From VGKU01 sp964388785 (GTDB taxonomy: Bacteria; Patescibacteriota; Patescibacteriia; UBA9934; GWF2-40-263): 12,053 bases of DNA. The position numbers and the translations under genes are program-made. The DNA lies in contig CAYMBX010000032.1 in the NCBI GenBank assembly GCA_964388785.1, positions 1-12,053 on the forward strand, given 5' to 3'. This document shows, in pieces, positions 1-4,894 of this stretch. Position 1 is the first letter of the stretch. The number at the start of each line of letters is the position of its first letter. Under the pieces are notes generated by a model. That model was not told the origin of the DNA. It worked only from the letters and a program-made list of their open reading frames with translations, and did not search any database.

Positions 1-28
1 AAGGCATGTGGGTCACCTCACACGCCTT
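1..28 (-). terminator. Probable terminator hairpin downstream of tRNA-Asn
   Basis: Positions 1-10 and 19-28 form a 10-bp stem around an 8-nt loop. Read on the minus strand it is fully paired with one G-U wobble. It starts four bases after the CCA end of the tRNA gene. The U-tract expected after it would lie outside the window, so the call as an intrinsic terminator is inferred from position and stem quality. Confidence 0.55.
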
Positions 29-32
29 CTCA

Positions 33-107
33 TGGCTCGGGGGGAGGGATTCGAACCCTCGACCAATTGGTTAACAGCCAACTGCTCTGCCACTGAGCTA
101 CCCCCGA
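33..107 (-). tRNA. tRNA-Asn (anticodon GTT)
   Basis: The minus strand folds into a full cloverleaf. The acceptor stem TCGGGGG/CCCCCGA uses 101-107 and 37-43. The D arm is GCTC/GAGC. The anticodon stem GTTGG/CCAAT encloses loop CTGTTAA, so the anticodon is GTT (73-75), reading Asn AAC/AAT codons. The T arm GAGGG-TTCGAAT-CCCTC carries the standard TTCGA loop. The discriminator is G and the CCA end is encoded in the gene (33-35). It has its own promoter at 135-163 and a hairpin directly downstream. Confidence 0.97.
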
Positions 108-134
108 ACGTTTATTTTTCAAAGGACGAACGGG

Positions 135-163
135 ATTATAACAATGCCATTCGTGATTGACAA
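135..163 (-). promoter_or_regulatory. Sigma-70 promoter of tRNA-Asn
   Basis: On the minus strand a -35 box TTGTCA (163-158) and a perfect -10 box TATAAT (140-135) are separated by exactly 17 bases. The expected start is about 20 nt before the mature tRNA 5' end. The -35 box overlaps that of the divergent plus-strand promoter at 157-162. Confidence 0.85.
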
Positions 164-185
164 GAGGCGTTCAAAGAGCTATTTT
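157..185 (+). promoter_or_regulatory. Sigma-70 promoter of the MBL-fold hydrolase
   Basis: A consensus -35 TTGACA (157-162), 17-base spacer, and -10 TATTTT (180-185, 4 of 6 matches). The predicted transcript starts near 192 and gives a leader of about 24 nt containing the AAGGAG ribosome site at 204-209. The -35 hexamer is shared, in opposite orientation, with the tRNA-Asn promoter. Confidence 0.75.
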
Positions 186-215
186 GTTTTTCCTCTGCCG
201 AAAAAGGAGACCAAC

Positions 216-1106
216 ATGGCAGACGTGACCGTAGACATTCTGGGTTCCGGAACGTGCTTTCCCGCACGTGGCATGCGACGGCGTGCGCATCCAGGCTTTC
301 TTGTCAGATGGGAACAGCAACATCTGCTACTCGACGTCTCATCCGGAATCGCCGAGCGGCTCGAGGACATCGGTGTGGCACCGGACGACATCCAAAATGT
401 CGCGGTGAGTCACGCACACCCCGATCACTTCGCGCTCCCTCAGTTTCTGCAGTCCATGTACTGTGCTTTCCTCTCTCGACCGCAAGTGCAACGAGACGCA
501 CGTGCATCTCAGAAGCTGCAGCTCTTTCTTCCCAGACGCATCGTCAAGGGACTCGATGATCTGCTCAGACTCCACTTCGAGGAGCGGGACAAGCCGGGCC
601 TTCCCTTCCCGACTCTGAACGTGAGTGGCCTCACTCCATTCTGGCATGATCCGAGCGGAGCACTCAACTTCGTCGGAGGGGATCAAACCGAACATCTCCT
701 TCCAAGCGGCGATCTCCTTGTCGCATACCCGGTGCATCACGGCCACGGCAAATGCGACGCGGTCGCGCTGCGTCTCGAGATCGAGAATGGACCGACCATC
801 AGCTACTCCGGTGACACAGGAATGTGCTCCGGCATTCTACAAGCGGCGGAAGGCGCTGACCTCTTCATCTGCGACACGTCGGCGCGTGTGGGAGACGAGC
901 TCACGGCGACAGGATATGGTCACCTTAACCCGCGCCAGGCCGGAGACATCGCGGGCAGAGTCGGGGCGAAACGACTAGTGCTCACGCACTACTCCGGTCA
1001 CGATTCGGACGCCGAGATGGTGCGGAACTGCCGCGAATCCGGGTTCTTGGGCGATATCATCGTCGCCAAAGACAACATGCAACTCGTCATCTCTTCATCG
1101 CGCTAG
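216..1106 (+). CDS. MBL-fold metallo-hydrolase, RNase Z-like
   Basis: A 296-aa protein of the metallo-beta-lactamase fold, in the branch that includes RNase Z (tRNA 3' endonuclease) and related phosphodiesterases. The signature SHAHPDHF gives metal ligands H66, H68, D70 and H71. An HHGHGK strand in the middle, the SGDTG loop (D200) and the late LTHYSGH (H258) supply the remaining ligands expected of a two-zinc hydrolase. The N-terminal VDILGSGTCFP strand is typical of the RNase Z group, but the characteristic flexible arm is not obvious, so the substrate (tRNA precursor or small phosphodiester) stays open. The ATG at 216 is chosen because AAGGAG lies seven bases before it; an upstream in-frame ATG at 144 lies before the promoter. 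The gene is about 60% GC in a block counted by hand, stands alone, and its TAG stop is the loop of its own terminator. Cytosolic, no signal peptide. Confidence 0.85.
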   Translation: MADVTVDILGSGTCFPARGMRRRAHPGFLVRWEQQHLLLDVSSGIAERLEDIGVAPDDIQNVAVSHAHPDHFALPQFLQSMYCAFLSRPQVQRDARASQKLQLFLPRRIVKGLDDLLRLHFEERDKPGLPFPTLNVSGLTPFWHDPSGALNFVGGDQTEHLLPSGDLLVAYPVHHGHGKCDAVALRLEIENGPTISYSGDTGMCSGILQAAEGADLFICDTSARVGDELTATGYGHLNPRQAGDIAGRVGAKRLVLTHYSGHDSDAEMVRNCRESGFLGDIIVAKDNMQLVISSSR

Positions 1107-1118
1107 GCGCGATTTTTT
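1097..1118 (+). terminator. Intrinsic terminator with the stop codon as its loop
   Basis: ATCGCGC (1097-1103) pairs perfectly with GCGCGAT (1107-1113), followed by six T (1113-1118). The 3-nt loop (1104-1106) is the TAG stop codon of the hydrolase, so the 5' arm encodes its last residues. Confidence 0.9.
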
Positions 1119-1126
1119 GTCTGTTT

Positions 1127-1156
1127 AAAAAAGAGCCTCGCGATGAACGTGAGGCT
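1127..1156 (-). terminator. Intrinsic terminator of the CDP-alcohol transferase gene
   Basis: Minus-strand stem AGCCTC/GAGGCT (1156-1151 with 1139-1134) around an 11-nt loop, followed by a U-tract given by the A-run at 1127-1132. The gene's stop codon at 1155-1157 overlaps the stem. Confidence 0.8.
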
Positions 1157-1907
1157 AGAAGTCCAGATCGAGTCCGGGTGGTGCGGAAGGGGCTCTTCGG
1201 CGCTCCTTGCGAGCGGCAAGGCGACGCTGACGCAGCTCCCACGCGCCCGAAATCAGGTGACCACCGAGCGAGAACAGACCGAGGATCAACGCCACGACGA
1301 ACGTGGTATTGAGCAGCCACTGACTTGTGGGAGCCAGGACGAGGAACGTGATCGCCACGTACTCGGCCCAGACCTTGATCTTGCCGAATCGGTTGGAGCG
1401 TCCGTCTCCCATCCCGTACCAGCGCTTGACGGGGCGAACAACCGTGAGTGCGATGGCGACGACCGTGAGTGCGATGATGAGCCAGCCGCTCACCACGCCC
1501 CATCCGAGCGGATACAAAGTGCAGAAGAAGCGCACCTTGTCCGTGAAGGGATCGAGCGACTTACCCAGGTGGGTCACGCCGCGATAGTTGATCCGCGCCA
1601 TGACCCCGAGTCGCCGTTCCTCTTCGAGCGACATCGCAGGTCGCAACCCTTGGTGAATGTGCGCAACCGCGCCATCCATCCAGTCGGTCCAGGCGCTCAC
1701 CAGGAGCAGCATGGATGCACCCCAGTAGAAGTCGAGCAGATACAGCATCGTCATCGGGAGACAGAGGAGAAACCCGATGACGGTCAACTGATTCCCGGTC
1801 AGCCAACGGGACAGCGGCTGTGCCTGCCACTGTGTGAGCCCGTGGACCAGGGAAAACTTCCGGTTGCTCTGCCACCGGTTGATCTTTCGAATGCGTCTCC
1901 AAATCAT
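1155..1907 (-). CDS. CDP-alcohol phosphatidyltransferase (PgsA-like), with insertion
   Basis: A 250-aa integral membrane enzyme of the CDP-alcohol phosphatidyltransferase family, which moves a phosphatidyl group from CDP-diacylglycerol to an alcohol in phospholipid head-group synthesis. The catalytic signature is seen as DWMDG (D75, D78, G79) and GKSLDPFTDK (G115, D119, D123). The LDPFTDK half resembles phosphatidylglycerophosphate synthases, so PgsA is the best guess, but the acceptor cannot be read from sequence. In the family about ten residues separate the A and G of the motif; here A82 to G115 is 33 residues, and an AR pair (104-105) lies at the expected distance from G115, so about 23 residues are inserted after DG. 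Hydrophobic segments lie near 41-72, 128-150 and 175-210. Start: ATG at 1907 with GGAGG six or seven bases upstream. Single gene with own promoter and terminator, convergent with the hydrolase. Confidence 0.85.
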   Translation of the reverse strand: MIWRRIRKINRWQSNRKFSLVHGLTQWQAQPLSRWLTGNQLTVIGFLLCLPMTMLYLLDFYWGASMLLLVSAWTDWMDGAVAHIHQGLRPAMSLEEERRLGVMARINYRGVTHLGKSLDPFTDKVRFFCTLYPLGWGVVSGWLIIALTVVAIALTVVRPVKRWYGMGDGRSNRFGKIKVWAEYVAITFLVLAPTSQWLLNTTFVVALILGLFSLGGHLISGAWELRQRRLAARKERRRAPSAPPGLDLDF

Positions 1908-1934
1908 TGCTAACCTCCGCGCGGTGCAAGATAC

Positions 1935-1962
1935 GATATAGCAAAAAATGTGATCTCGTCAA
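1935..1962 (-). promoter_or_regulatory. Promoter of the CDP-alcohol transferase gene
   Basis: Minus-strand -35 TTGACG (1962-1957), 16-base spacer, -10 TATATC (1940-1935, 4 of 6). It lies 27 bases before the start codon, with a GGAGG ribosome site in the short leader. Confidence 0.65.
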
Positions 1963-1970
1963 CCGATCCC

Positions 1971-1999
1971 AGAAAGAAAACAGGCCGTAAAGGCCTGTT
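1971..1999 (-). terminator. Intrinsic terminator of the small acidic protein gene
   Basis: Stem AACAGGCC (1979-1986) with GGCCTGTT (1992-1999), 5-nt loop. Read on the minus strand it is followed by a U-rich tract TTTTCTTTCT (1980-1971). It begins five bases after the TAA stop at 2007-2005. Confidence 0.85.
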
Positions 2000-2004
2000 C
2001 CCAT

Positions 2005-2148
2005 TTACCAATCTTCGCCACCTTCGTCGTCGGATGAATCATCACCACCTTCCTCTTCGTCCGCATCCTCGTCGTCGCTTCCCATACCCATGTCATCGTC
2101 CATGTCCTCGTCTTCATCACCCATGACGAAACTGAATGGAAACACCAT
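2005..2148 (-). CDS. Small highly acidic protein, function unknown
   Basis: A 47-aa frame from the ATG at 2148, or 39 aa from the ATG at 2124. After a short hydrophobic start (MVFPFSFV) almost every residue is Asp, Glu, Gly, Ser or Met, ending GGEDW. Neither start has a Shine-Dalgarno sequence. The open frame runs further upstream to 2283 but that part has ordinary composition and no start signal, so it is left out. The strongest support for a real gene is the dedicated terminator five bases after the stop. Poly-acidic tails of this kind occur in nucleic-acid mimics, chaperone-like and RNA-polymerase delta-like proteins, but no specific homology is recognised. A possible -10 (CATAAT, 2169-2164) would give a leader of under 10 nt. 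Low-complexity coding is the main reason for caution. Confidence 0.55.
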   Translation of the reverse strand: MVFPFSFVMGDEDEDMDDDMGMGSDDEDADEEEGGDDSSDDEGGEDW

Positions 2149-2206
2149 ATGTGTTTTCAGACAATTATGATTTAGTGGTGGTATGATACCGCGGCTTAGA
2201 ACCGAC

Positions 2207-2234
2207 TTGCAATTGTGTGTCAAGGGGCTAAAGT
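2207..2234 (+). promoter_or_regulatory. Possible promoter of the zinc-ribbon/mutY operon
   Basis: TTGCAA (2207-2212), 16-base spacer, TAAAGT (2229-2234, 4 of 6). If used, the transcript starts near 2241 and has a leader of about 120 nt that includes the long hairpin at 2279-2326. An alternative is a promoter closer to the gene (TAATAT lies just before the ATG at 2364). Both are weak matches. Confidence 0.3.
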
Positions 2235-2278
2235 AAACGGGTGAAAATGAGAGGTGATTATCAGACCAACGATGGGTG

Positions 2279-2326
2279 GACAAGGATCCTCCCGATCTGC
2301 GAGCTCTCGATCGAGAGGTCCTTGTC
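2279..2326. other. Long imperfect inverted repeat upstream of the repair operon
   Basis: GACAAGGA (2279-2286) pairs with TCCTTGTC (2319-2326), then CCTC/GAGG (2288-2291, 2315-2318) after one bulged base, then CGATC/GATCG (2293-2297, 2309-2313) after a 1x1 mismatch. This gives 17 pairs and an 11-nt loop. No T-run follows on either strand, so it is not a simple terminator. It lies 37 bases before the zinc-ribbon start codon and would be in that gene's leader if transcription starts near 2241. Confidence 0.6.
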
Positions 2327-2363
2327 TGGCGGGGTGTGACTTCATCTTTTCCACACTAATATT

Positions 2364-2567
2364 ATGGAGAAAAAAGAGGAAAACAAATTCATCGAAACGT
2401 TCGATCCAATGTGTCCCGAGTGTGGAAAACGCGGGGCGCTTTTTACCTGGTCCATTTTGAAACCGTACAAACGAGAACGTACCTGCCGTCATTGCGGCGC
2501 CAAAATGCGTCTCACCTGGAAACAGTGGTTTGCGCAAGTCGTTGAAGAATTAACCACCTGGGTGTGA
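2364..2567 (+). CDS. Small zinc-ribbon protein
   Basis: A 67-aa protein with two CxxC knuckles, CPEC (C17, C20) and CRHC (C41, C44), 20 residues apart: a four-cysteine zinc ribbon. The first 14 residues are charged and the C-terminal 20 (KQWFAQVVEELTTWV) could form an amphipathic helix. No specific family is recognised; such ribbons bind nucleic acid or mediate protein contacts. The ATG at 2364 has no Shine-Dalgarno sequence. Its TGA stop overlaps the GTG start of mutY (GTGA, 2564-2567), which implies translational coupling and a link to base-excision repair, or simply a compact operon. Confidence 0.75.
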   Translation: MEKKEENKFIETFDPMCPECGKRGALFTWSILKPYKRERTCRHCGAKMRLTWKQWFAQVVEELTTWV

Positions 2568-3451
2568 GTTCGGCCTCAAAAAAATTGCTTGCGTGGTACG
2601 ATCGTCACGGACGCGATTTGCCTTGGAGGCACACGCACAACCCCTACAAGATCCTCGTCAGCGAATTGATGCTCCAACAGACACAAGTGGACCGTGTGTT
2701 GATTTTTTATGCACGGTGGTTGAAACAGTATCCAACCTGGAAACAACTTGCTCAGGCAACGAACGAAGAAGTCATTCGCGCCTGGGCAGGTCTCGGATAC
2801 AACCGCCGAGCCCTCATGTTGCGGGACATCGCACGTATGATCACCCAACACGGCGTGCCGAAAACAGAACAAGAATGGCGTGCACTCAAAGGCATCGGCA
2901 CGTATACCGCGGCGGCGGTGAGTGTATTTGCCATGAACGAACGCACAATGCCGATCGACACGAATATCCGACGCGTGCTTGGCCGTTTTTTCCTTGGTGT
3001 TCCCTACCCTCAACTCACCCACGATCCGCGTATCGGCAAAAAAATCGACGACTTGCTCCCAAAGCGGGGACGCTATGCCGACGTGCCTCAAGCGCTTTTT
3101 GACCTCGCCACCTTGATCTGTAAAAAAGTTCCAGATTGTCGGGAATGTCCTTTGCGCGACGAGTGCAAAACAGCAGCAAAATTTTTGGCGGGGCGCGTTC
3201 GTATTCCAAAACAAATGAATCAAAAAACACGAGAACGTCATCACCGCAACAAACCGTTTCCTGATCGCATTTATCGTGGAAAAATTCTAAAGGCAGTCAG
3301 GGAGAATGCGCGGGTTCGAATCGATACACTTGGTCCACTTATCGATCCAACCTTCGATCACACAAAGGACGAAGCCTGGCTACATTCCATACTGGACCGC
3401 ATGGTGCGCGAGGGATTCATCCGCAAACAATCAACGTTCATTACCTTATGA
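2564..3451 (+). CDS. mutY: A/G-specific adenine glycosylase, NUDIX-less
   Basis: A 295-aa helix-hairpin-helix DNA glycosylase that, in this family, removes adenine mispaired with 8-oxoguanine. Visible landmarks: LPWR near the N-terminus; VSELMLQQTQV with the catalytic Glu34; the hairpin LKGIGTYTAAAV, with Tyr at the position where endonuclease III has its lyase Lys; MPIDTNIRRV with catalytic Asp132; and a [4Fe-4S] cluster motif C186, C192, C195, C201. The first spacing is Cys-x5-Cys, one shorter than the usual x6. E. coli MutY is about 350 aa and ends in a MutT/NUDIX-like domain that recognises 8-oxoG; here the C-terminal ~75 residues (KAVRENARVRI...LDRMVREGFI) look like a small winged helix instead. 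The GTG start overlaps the upstream stop (GTGA) and has no clear SD; a TTG at 2585 is an alternative. Its stop overlaps the next gene (ATGA). Confidence 0.9.
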   Translation: MSSASKKLLAWYDRHGRDLPWRHTHNPYKILVSELMLQQTQVDRVLIFYARWLKQYPTWKQLAQATNEEVIRAWAGLGYNRRALMLRDIARMITQHGVPKTEQEWRALKGIGTYTAAAVSVFAMNERTMPIDTNIRRVLGRFFLGVPYPQLTHDPRIGKKIDDLLPKRGRYADVPQALFDLATLICKKVPDCRECPLRDECKTAAKFLAGRVRIPKQMNQKTRERHHRNKPFPDRIYRGKILKAVRENARVRIDTLGPLIDPTFDHTKDEAWLHSILDRMVREGFIRKQSTFITL

Positions 3452-3714
3452 GATCCGACTTCACACAACGCGTGTTCGATGTGGTCCGTACAATCCCGAA
3501 AGGCAAAACCATGACGTACAAACAGGTCGCGGCAGCAGCTGGAAATCCAAACGCCTTTCGAGCCGTCGGCAACATCTTGAACACTAATTTTGATCCCTCT
3601 ATTCCCTGCCACCGCGTCATTCGGTCGGACGGAAAAACAGGTGGATACAACCGCGGAGCTGACGCTAAACGAAAAAAATTGGAAGAGGAGAATGTCTTGA
3701 CAAAACGCACGTGA
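3448..3714 (+). CDS. Methylated-DNA-protein cysteine methyltransferase, single domain
   Basis: An 88-aa protein matching only the C-terminal active-site domain of Ogt/MGMT, the suicide enzymes that take alkyl groups from O6-alkylguanine. The PCHRVI motif gives acceptor Cys54; alkyltransferase-like proteins have PWHR, so this one should be able to accept the group. Other family marks are KGKTMTYKQVA, AFRAVGNILNTN (Arg-finger and Asn-hinge region) and GGYN. The N-terminal domain of the usual 160-200-aa enzyme is absent, and no frameshifted remnant is seen because the start lies in the ATGA overlap with mutY. Stand-alone active-site domains of this size are known in the family. Last gene of the repair operon; its 3' end carries the promoter of the next gene. 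Confidence 0.88.
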   Translation: MRSDFTQRVFDVVRTIPKGKTMTYKQVAAAAGNPNAFRAVGNILNTNFDPSIPCHRVIRSDGKTGGYNRGADAKRKKLEEENVLTKRT

Positions 3715-3725
3715 GCATGTAGATT
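3697..3725 (+). promoter_or_regulatory. Internal promoter for the gene at 3752
   Basis: A consensus TTGACA (3697-3702) inside the last codons of the methyltransferase gene, 17-base spacer, and TAGATT (3720-3725, 4 of 6). The start is predicted near 3732, giving a leader of about 20 nt with GGAGG at 3741-3745. A 6-bp hairpin TCGTCC/GGACGA (3726-3740) ends exactly where the GGAGG begins and could influence ribosome access. Confidence 0.65.
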
Positions 3726-3751
3726 TCGTCCCCTGGACGAGGAGGATCGCC

Positions 3752-4180
3752 ATGGGTGAATTTCTGCTTCTGCTTGGTATCCTGGCATTTCTGGGTGTCA
3801 TCGCTTTGATCGAACGTCGACTGGGCAAGCGGTTGGACGCCGCGGAGGCACAAGATCTGCTCCCGGACATCCTGCACTTCATGCAAGGACCGGAGTGGGA
3901 AGAGCCGCGAAGTCAGCTCGAGTGGCTGGTACGCACGCGTCTGCCGATGCTTGTGCGTGAGGCGATCCAAGAACAGCCCACCACACGGTATACGGCGCAA
4001 TTCATGCCTCCCTGGAGCTTCATCGCGCCCGCACCTGCGGTGGTATACGACGAAGCCGTCAACCGAATCCTCCGGCTCGTGCAGAATCTTTACCACGAAG
4101 TTCACACGATGGGCGGCTTCGAGAGCAGCACAGTGGCACGCAACGTGATCGCCACCGAATACGTCCAGCATCACCTCTGA
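3752..4180 (+). CDS. Membrane-anchored hypothetical protein
   Basis: A 142-aa protein with one N-terminal membrane segment (about residues 3-20, FLLLLGILAFLGVIALI), followed by basic residues ERRLGKR, which predicts a cytosolic soluble part. The remainder is helical and charged (AAEAQDLLPDIL, QLEWLVRTRLPMLVREAI), with a proline-rich stretch MPPWSFIAPAPAVV near 90-105. No family is recognised. Start: ATG 3752 with GAGGAGG six bases upstream, a strong ribosome site. It is GC-rich, has its own promoter in the preceding gene and its own terminator overlapping the stop, so it is probably expressed separately from the repair operon. It could also be read from upstream, because no terminator precedes it. 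Confidence 0.8.
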   Translation: MGEFLLLLGILAFLGVIALIERRLGKRLDAAEAQDLLPDILHFMQGPEWEEPRSQLEWLVRTRLPMLVREAIQEQPTTRYTAQFMPPWSFIAPAPAVVYDEAVNRILRLVQNLYHEVHTMGGFESSTVARNVIATEYVQHHL

Positions 4181-4208
4181 TCGTCCAACAGGACGGTCTT
4201 TTATTTTG
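4179..4208 (+). terminator. Intrinsic terminator after the anchored protein
   Basis: GATCGTCC (4179-4186) and GGACGGTC (4191-4198) pair over 8 bp (one G-U) around AACA, followed by the T-rich tract at 4199-4207. The stem begins within the TGA stop codon. The T-tract runs into the -35 box of the next promoter. Confidence 0.88.
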
Positions 4209-4233
4209 ACTTCTCGTGTGTTACGCTAATTAT
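4206..4233 (+). promoter_or_regulatory. Putative promoter of the structured RNA
   Basis: TTGACT (4206-4211, 5 of 6), 16-base spacer, AATTAT (4228-4233, 4 of 6). The -35 overlaps the T-tract of the preceding terminator. The predicted start, about 4238-4241, falls slightly inside the 5' strand of the RNA's closing helix, so either the start is a few bases further upstream or the helix is shorter in the cell. Confidence 0.55.
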
Positions 4234-4454
4234 AGCTCCACAGATGCACTAATTTGGGCAAACATTGGCTTACGGGTTTGGAACCATGATCGCTGCGGCG
4301 ACCATGTGAGAACCCCGCGGTTCGTCTGCGCCTTCGGCGGGACGGAAGCAAACCAGGGCGGCATTTCGGTCAACCTGAAAGGTCCGTCACGGGTAGTGAC
4401 CGAGCTCAGCTCGGGACACGACTGTCGCGAGCCAAATATAGTCCTGTGGAGTTA
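4234..4454 (+). ncRNA. Unassigned structured RNA of about 220 nt
   Basis: This gene-free block has strong RNA-like structure. Its ends pair: 4233-4243 with 4444-4454 gives 11 bp, CTCCACAG/CTGTGGAG at the core. The helix continues inward with ACTA/TAGT (4248-4251, 4439-4442) and ATTTGG/CCAAAT (4252-4257, 4432-4437). Inside are local hairpins: CATG-TCGC/GCGA-CATG closed by a TGCG (UNCG-type) loop (4285-4305), itself enclosed by GGGTT/AACCC; CGTC-CGCC/GGCG-GACG (4323-4344); GTCAC/GTGAC (4386-4400); CCGAGC/GCTCGG (4400-4414); GACA/TGTC near 4415-4426. A promoter precedes it and a terminator follows two bases after the closing helix. It lacks the conserved cores of tmRNA, RNase P, SRP RNA and common riboswitches that I can recall. 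A divergent 6S RNA is possible because of the long interrupted closing helix, but it seems too branched. The functional class is unknown. Confidence 0.65.
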
Positions 4455-4455
4455 G

Positions 4456-4484
4456 AAAAACGATCCCTTTCCGGGATCGTTTTT
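4456..4484. terminator. Bidirectional terminator
   Basis: AAAAACGATCCC (4456-4467) pairs perfectly with GGGATCGTTTTT (4473-4484) around a 5-nt loop. T-runs exist on both strands. It ends the structured RNA on the plus strand and the sigma/anti-sigma unit, whose stop is at 4489-4487, on the minus strand. Confidence 0.93.
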
Positions 4485-4486
4485 AT

Positions 4487-4894
4487 TTATCTCATGAAGA
4501 CGTAATTTGCCGCCTGGACCGGAACGAACTTGATGACATCATACACAGGAACCGACTCACGCGTATCCATGTACTCATTTTGTGTTTTCAGTTCCTCATC
4601 AGTTGAGGCGATTTGAGCAACCGCCGCAGGAGCGTGAACGGTGGGAGTGGGCGATGGCATCTCGACCATTGAAGAGCCGACAAGCGTAAAAACAACGACC
4701 AGAACACCCCCTGTCAAAAGCGGAGCGGTAAACGTAGCCAAACGATTCCAACGCTGTTGCCGCACGCAATGTTCTTCAAAATACCGTGAACACAAAAGTT
4801 CCCGTCTGAGTTCGTAGCGATGGACGGGGTCTTCCGGTACTTCGACCGATCCGATGTGCGCGAGCATATCTTCAATTTTTAAGGGAGAGGGCAT
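4487..4894 (-). CDS. Single-pass membrane protein, putative anti-sigma factor
   Basis: A 135-aa protein with a cytosolic N-terminal region (1-52, helical, Arg/Glu-rich), one membrane segment (about 53-75, TAPLLTGGVLVVVFTLVG), and an extracytoplasmic tail of about 60 residues with a Pro/Ala/Thr linker. Its gene overlaps the 3' end of the ECF sigma gene by 23 bases and is read after it, the usual arrangement of sigma and membrane anti-sigma pairs. The assignment rests on this topology and position. The zinc-binding HxxxCxxC motif of many anti-sigmas is absent; Cys35 and Cys43 are present but not in that spacing. The ATG at 4894 has no SD, suggesting coupled translation. The ATG at 4867, with GAAG just upstream, is an alternative start and would remove the overlap. 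Confidence 0.65.
   Translation of the reverse strand: MPSPLKIEDMLAHIGSVEVPEDPVHRYELRRELLCSRYFEEHCVRQQRWNRLATFTAPLLTGGVLVVVFTLVGSSMVEMPSPTPTVHAPAAVAQIASTDEELKTQNEYMDTRESVPVYDVIKFVPVQAANYVFMR

Noticed and set aside
1143..1913. A 256-codon open frame on the plus strand antisense to the CDP-alcohol transferase
   Set aside because: It mirrors the GC-rich transferase gene, has no ribosome site, no domain, and would run through two minus-strand regulatory elements. The minus-strand product has clear catalytic motifs.
2149..2283. N-terminal extension of the acidic protein
   Set aside because: Composition changes abruptly, there is no start signal, and the segment overlaps possible promoters.
2285..2313. 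Cluster of restriction-type palindromes (GGATCC, GAGCTC, CGATCG) as vector polylinker
   Set aside because: They are parts of one larger hairpin, and no other vector sequence is seen.
4432..4444. A resemblance to the conserved ATATAGTCC element of group I introns
   Set aside because: The matching segment is explained by pairing with 4248-4257 in the closing helix, and no partner core elements or interrupted gene are present.
4234..4454. Identification of the structured RNA as SRP RNA, tmRNA or RNase P RNA
   Set aside because: A GGAAGCA segment recalls SRP helix 8, but the surrounding conserved bases do not fit; no tRNA-like end for tmRNA; no GAGGAAAGTCC core for RNase P.
4216..4455. A 79-codon open frame across the structured RNA
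   Set aside because: It begins with GTG between the promoter boxes, has no SD, its product resembles nothing, and its span coincides with paired RNA segments.
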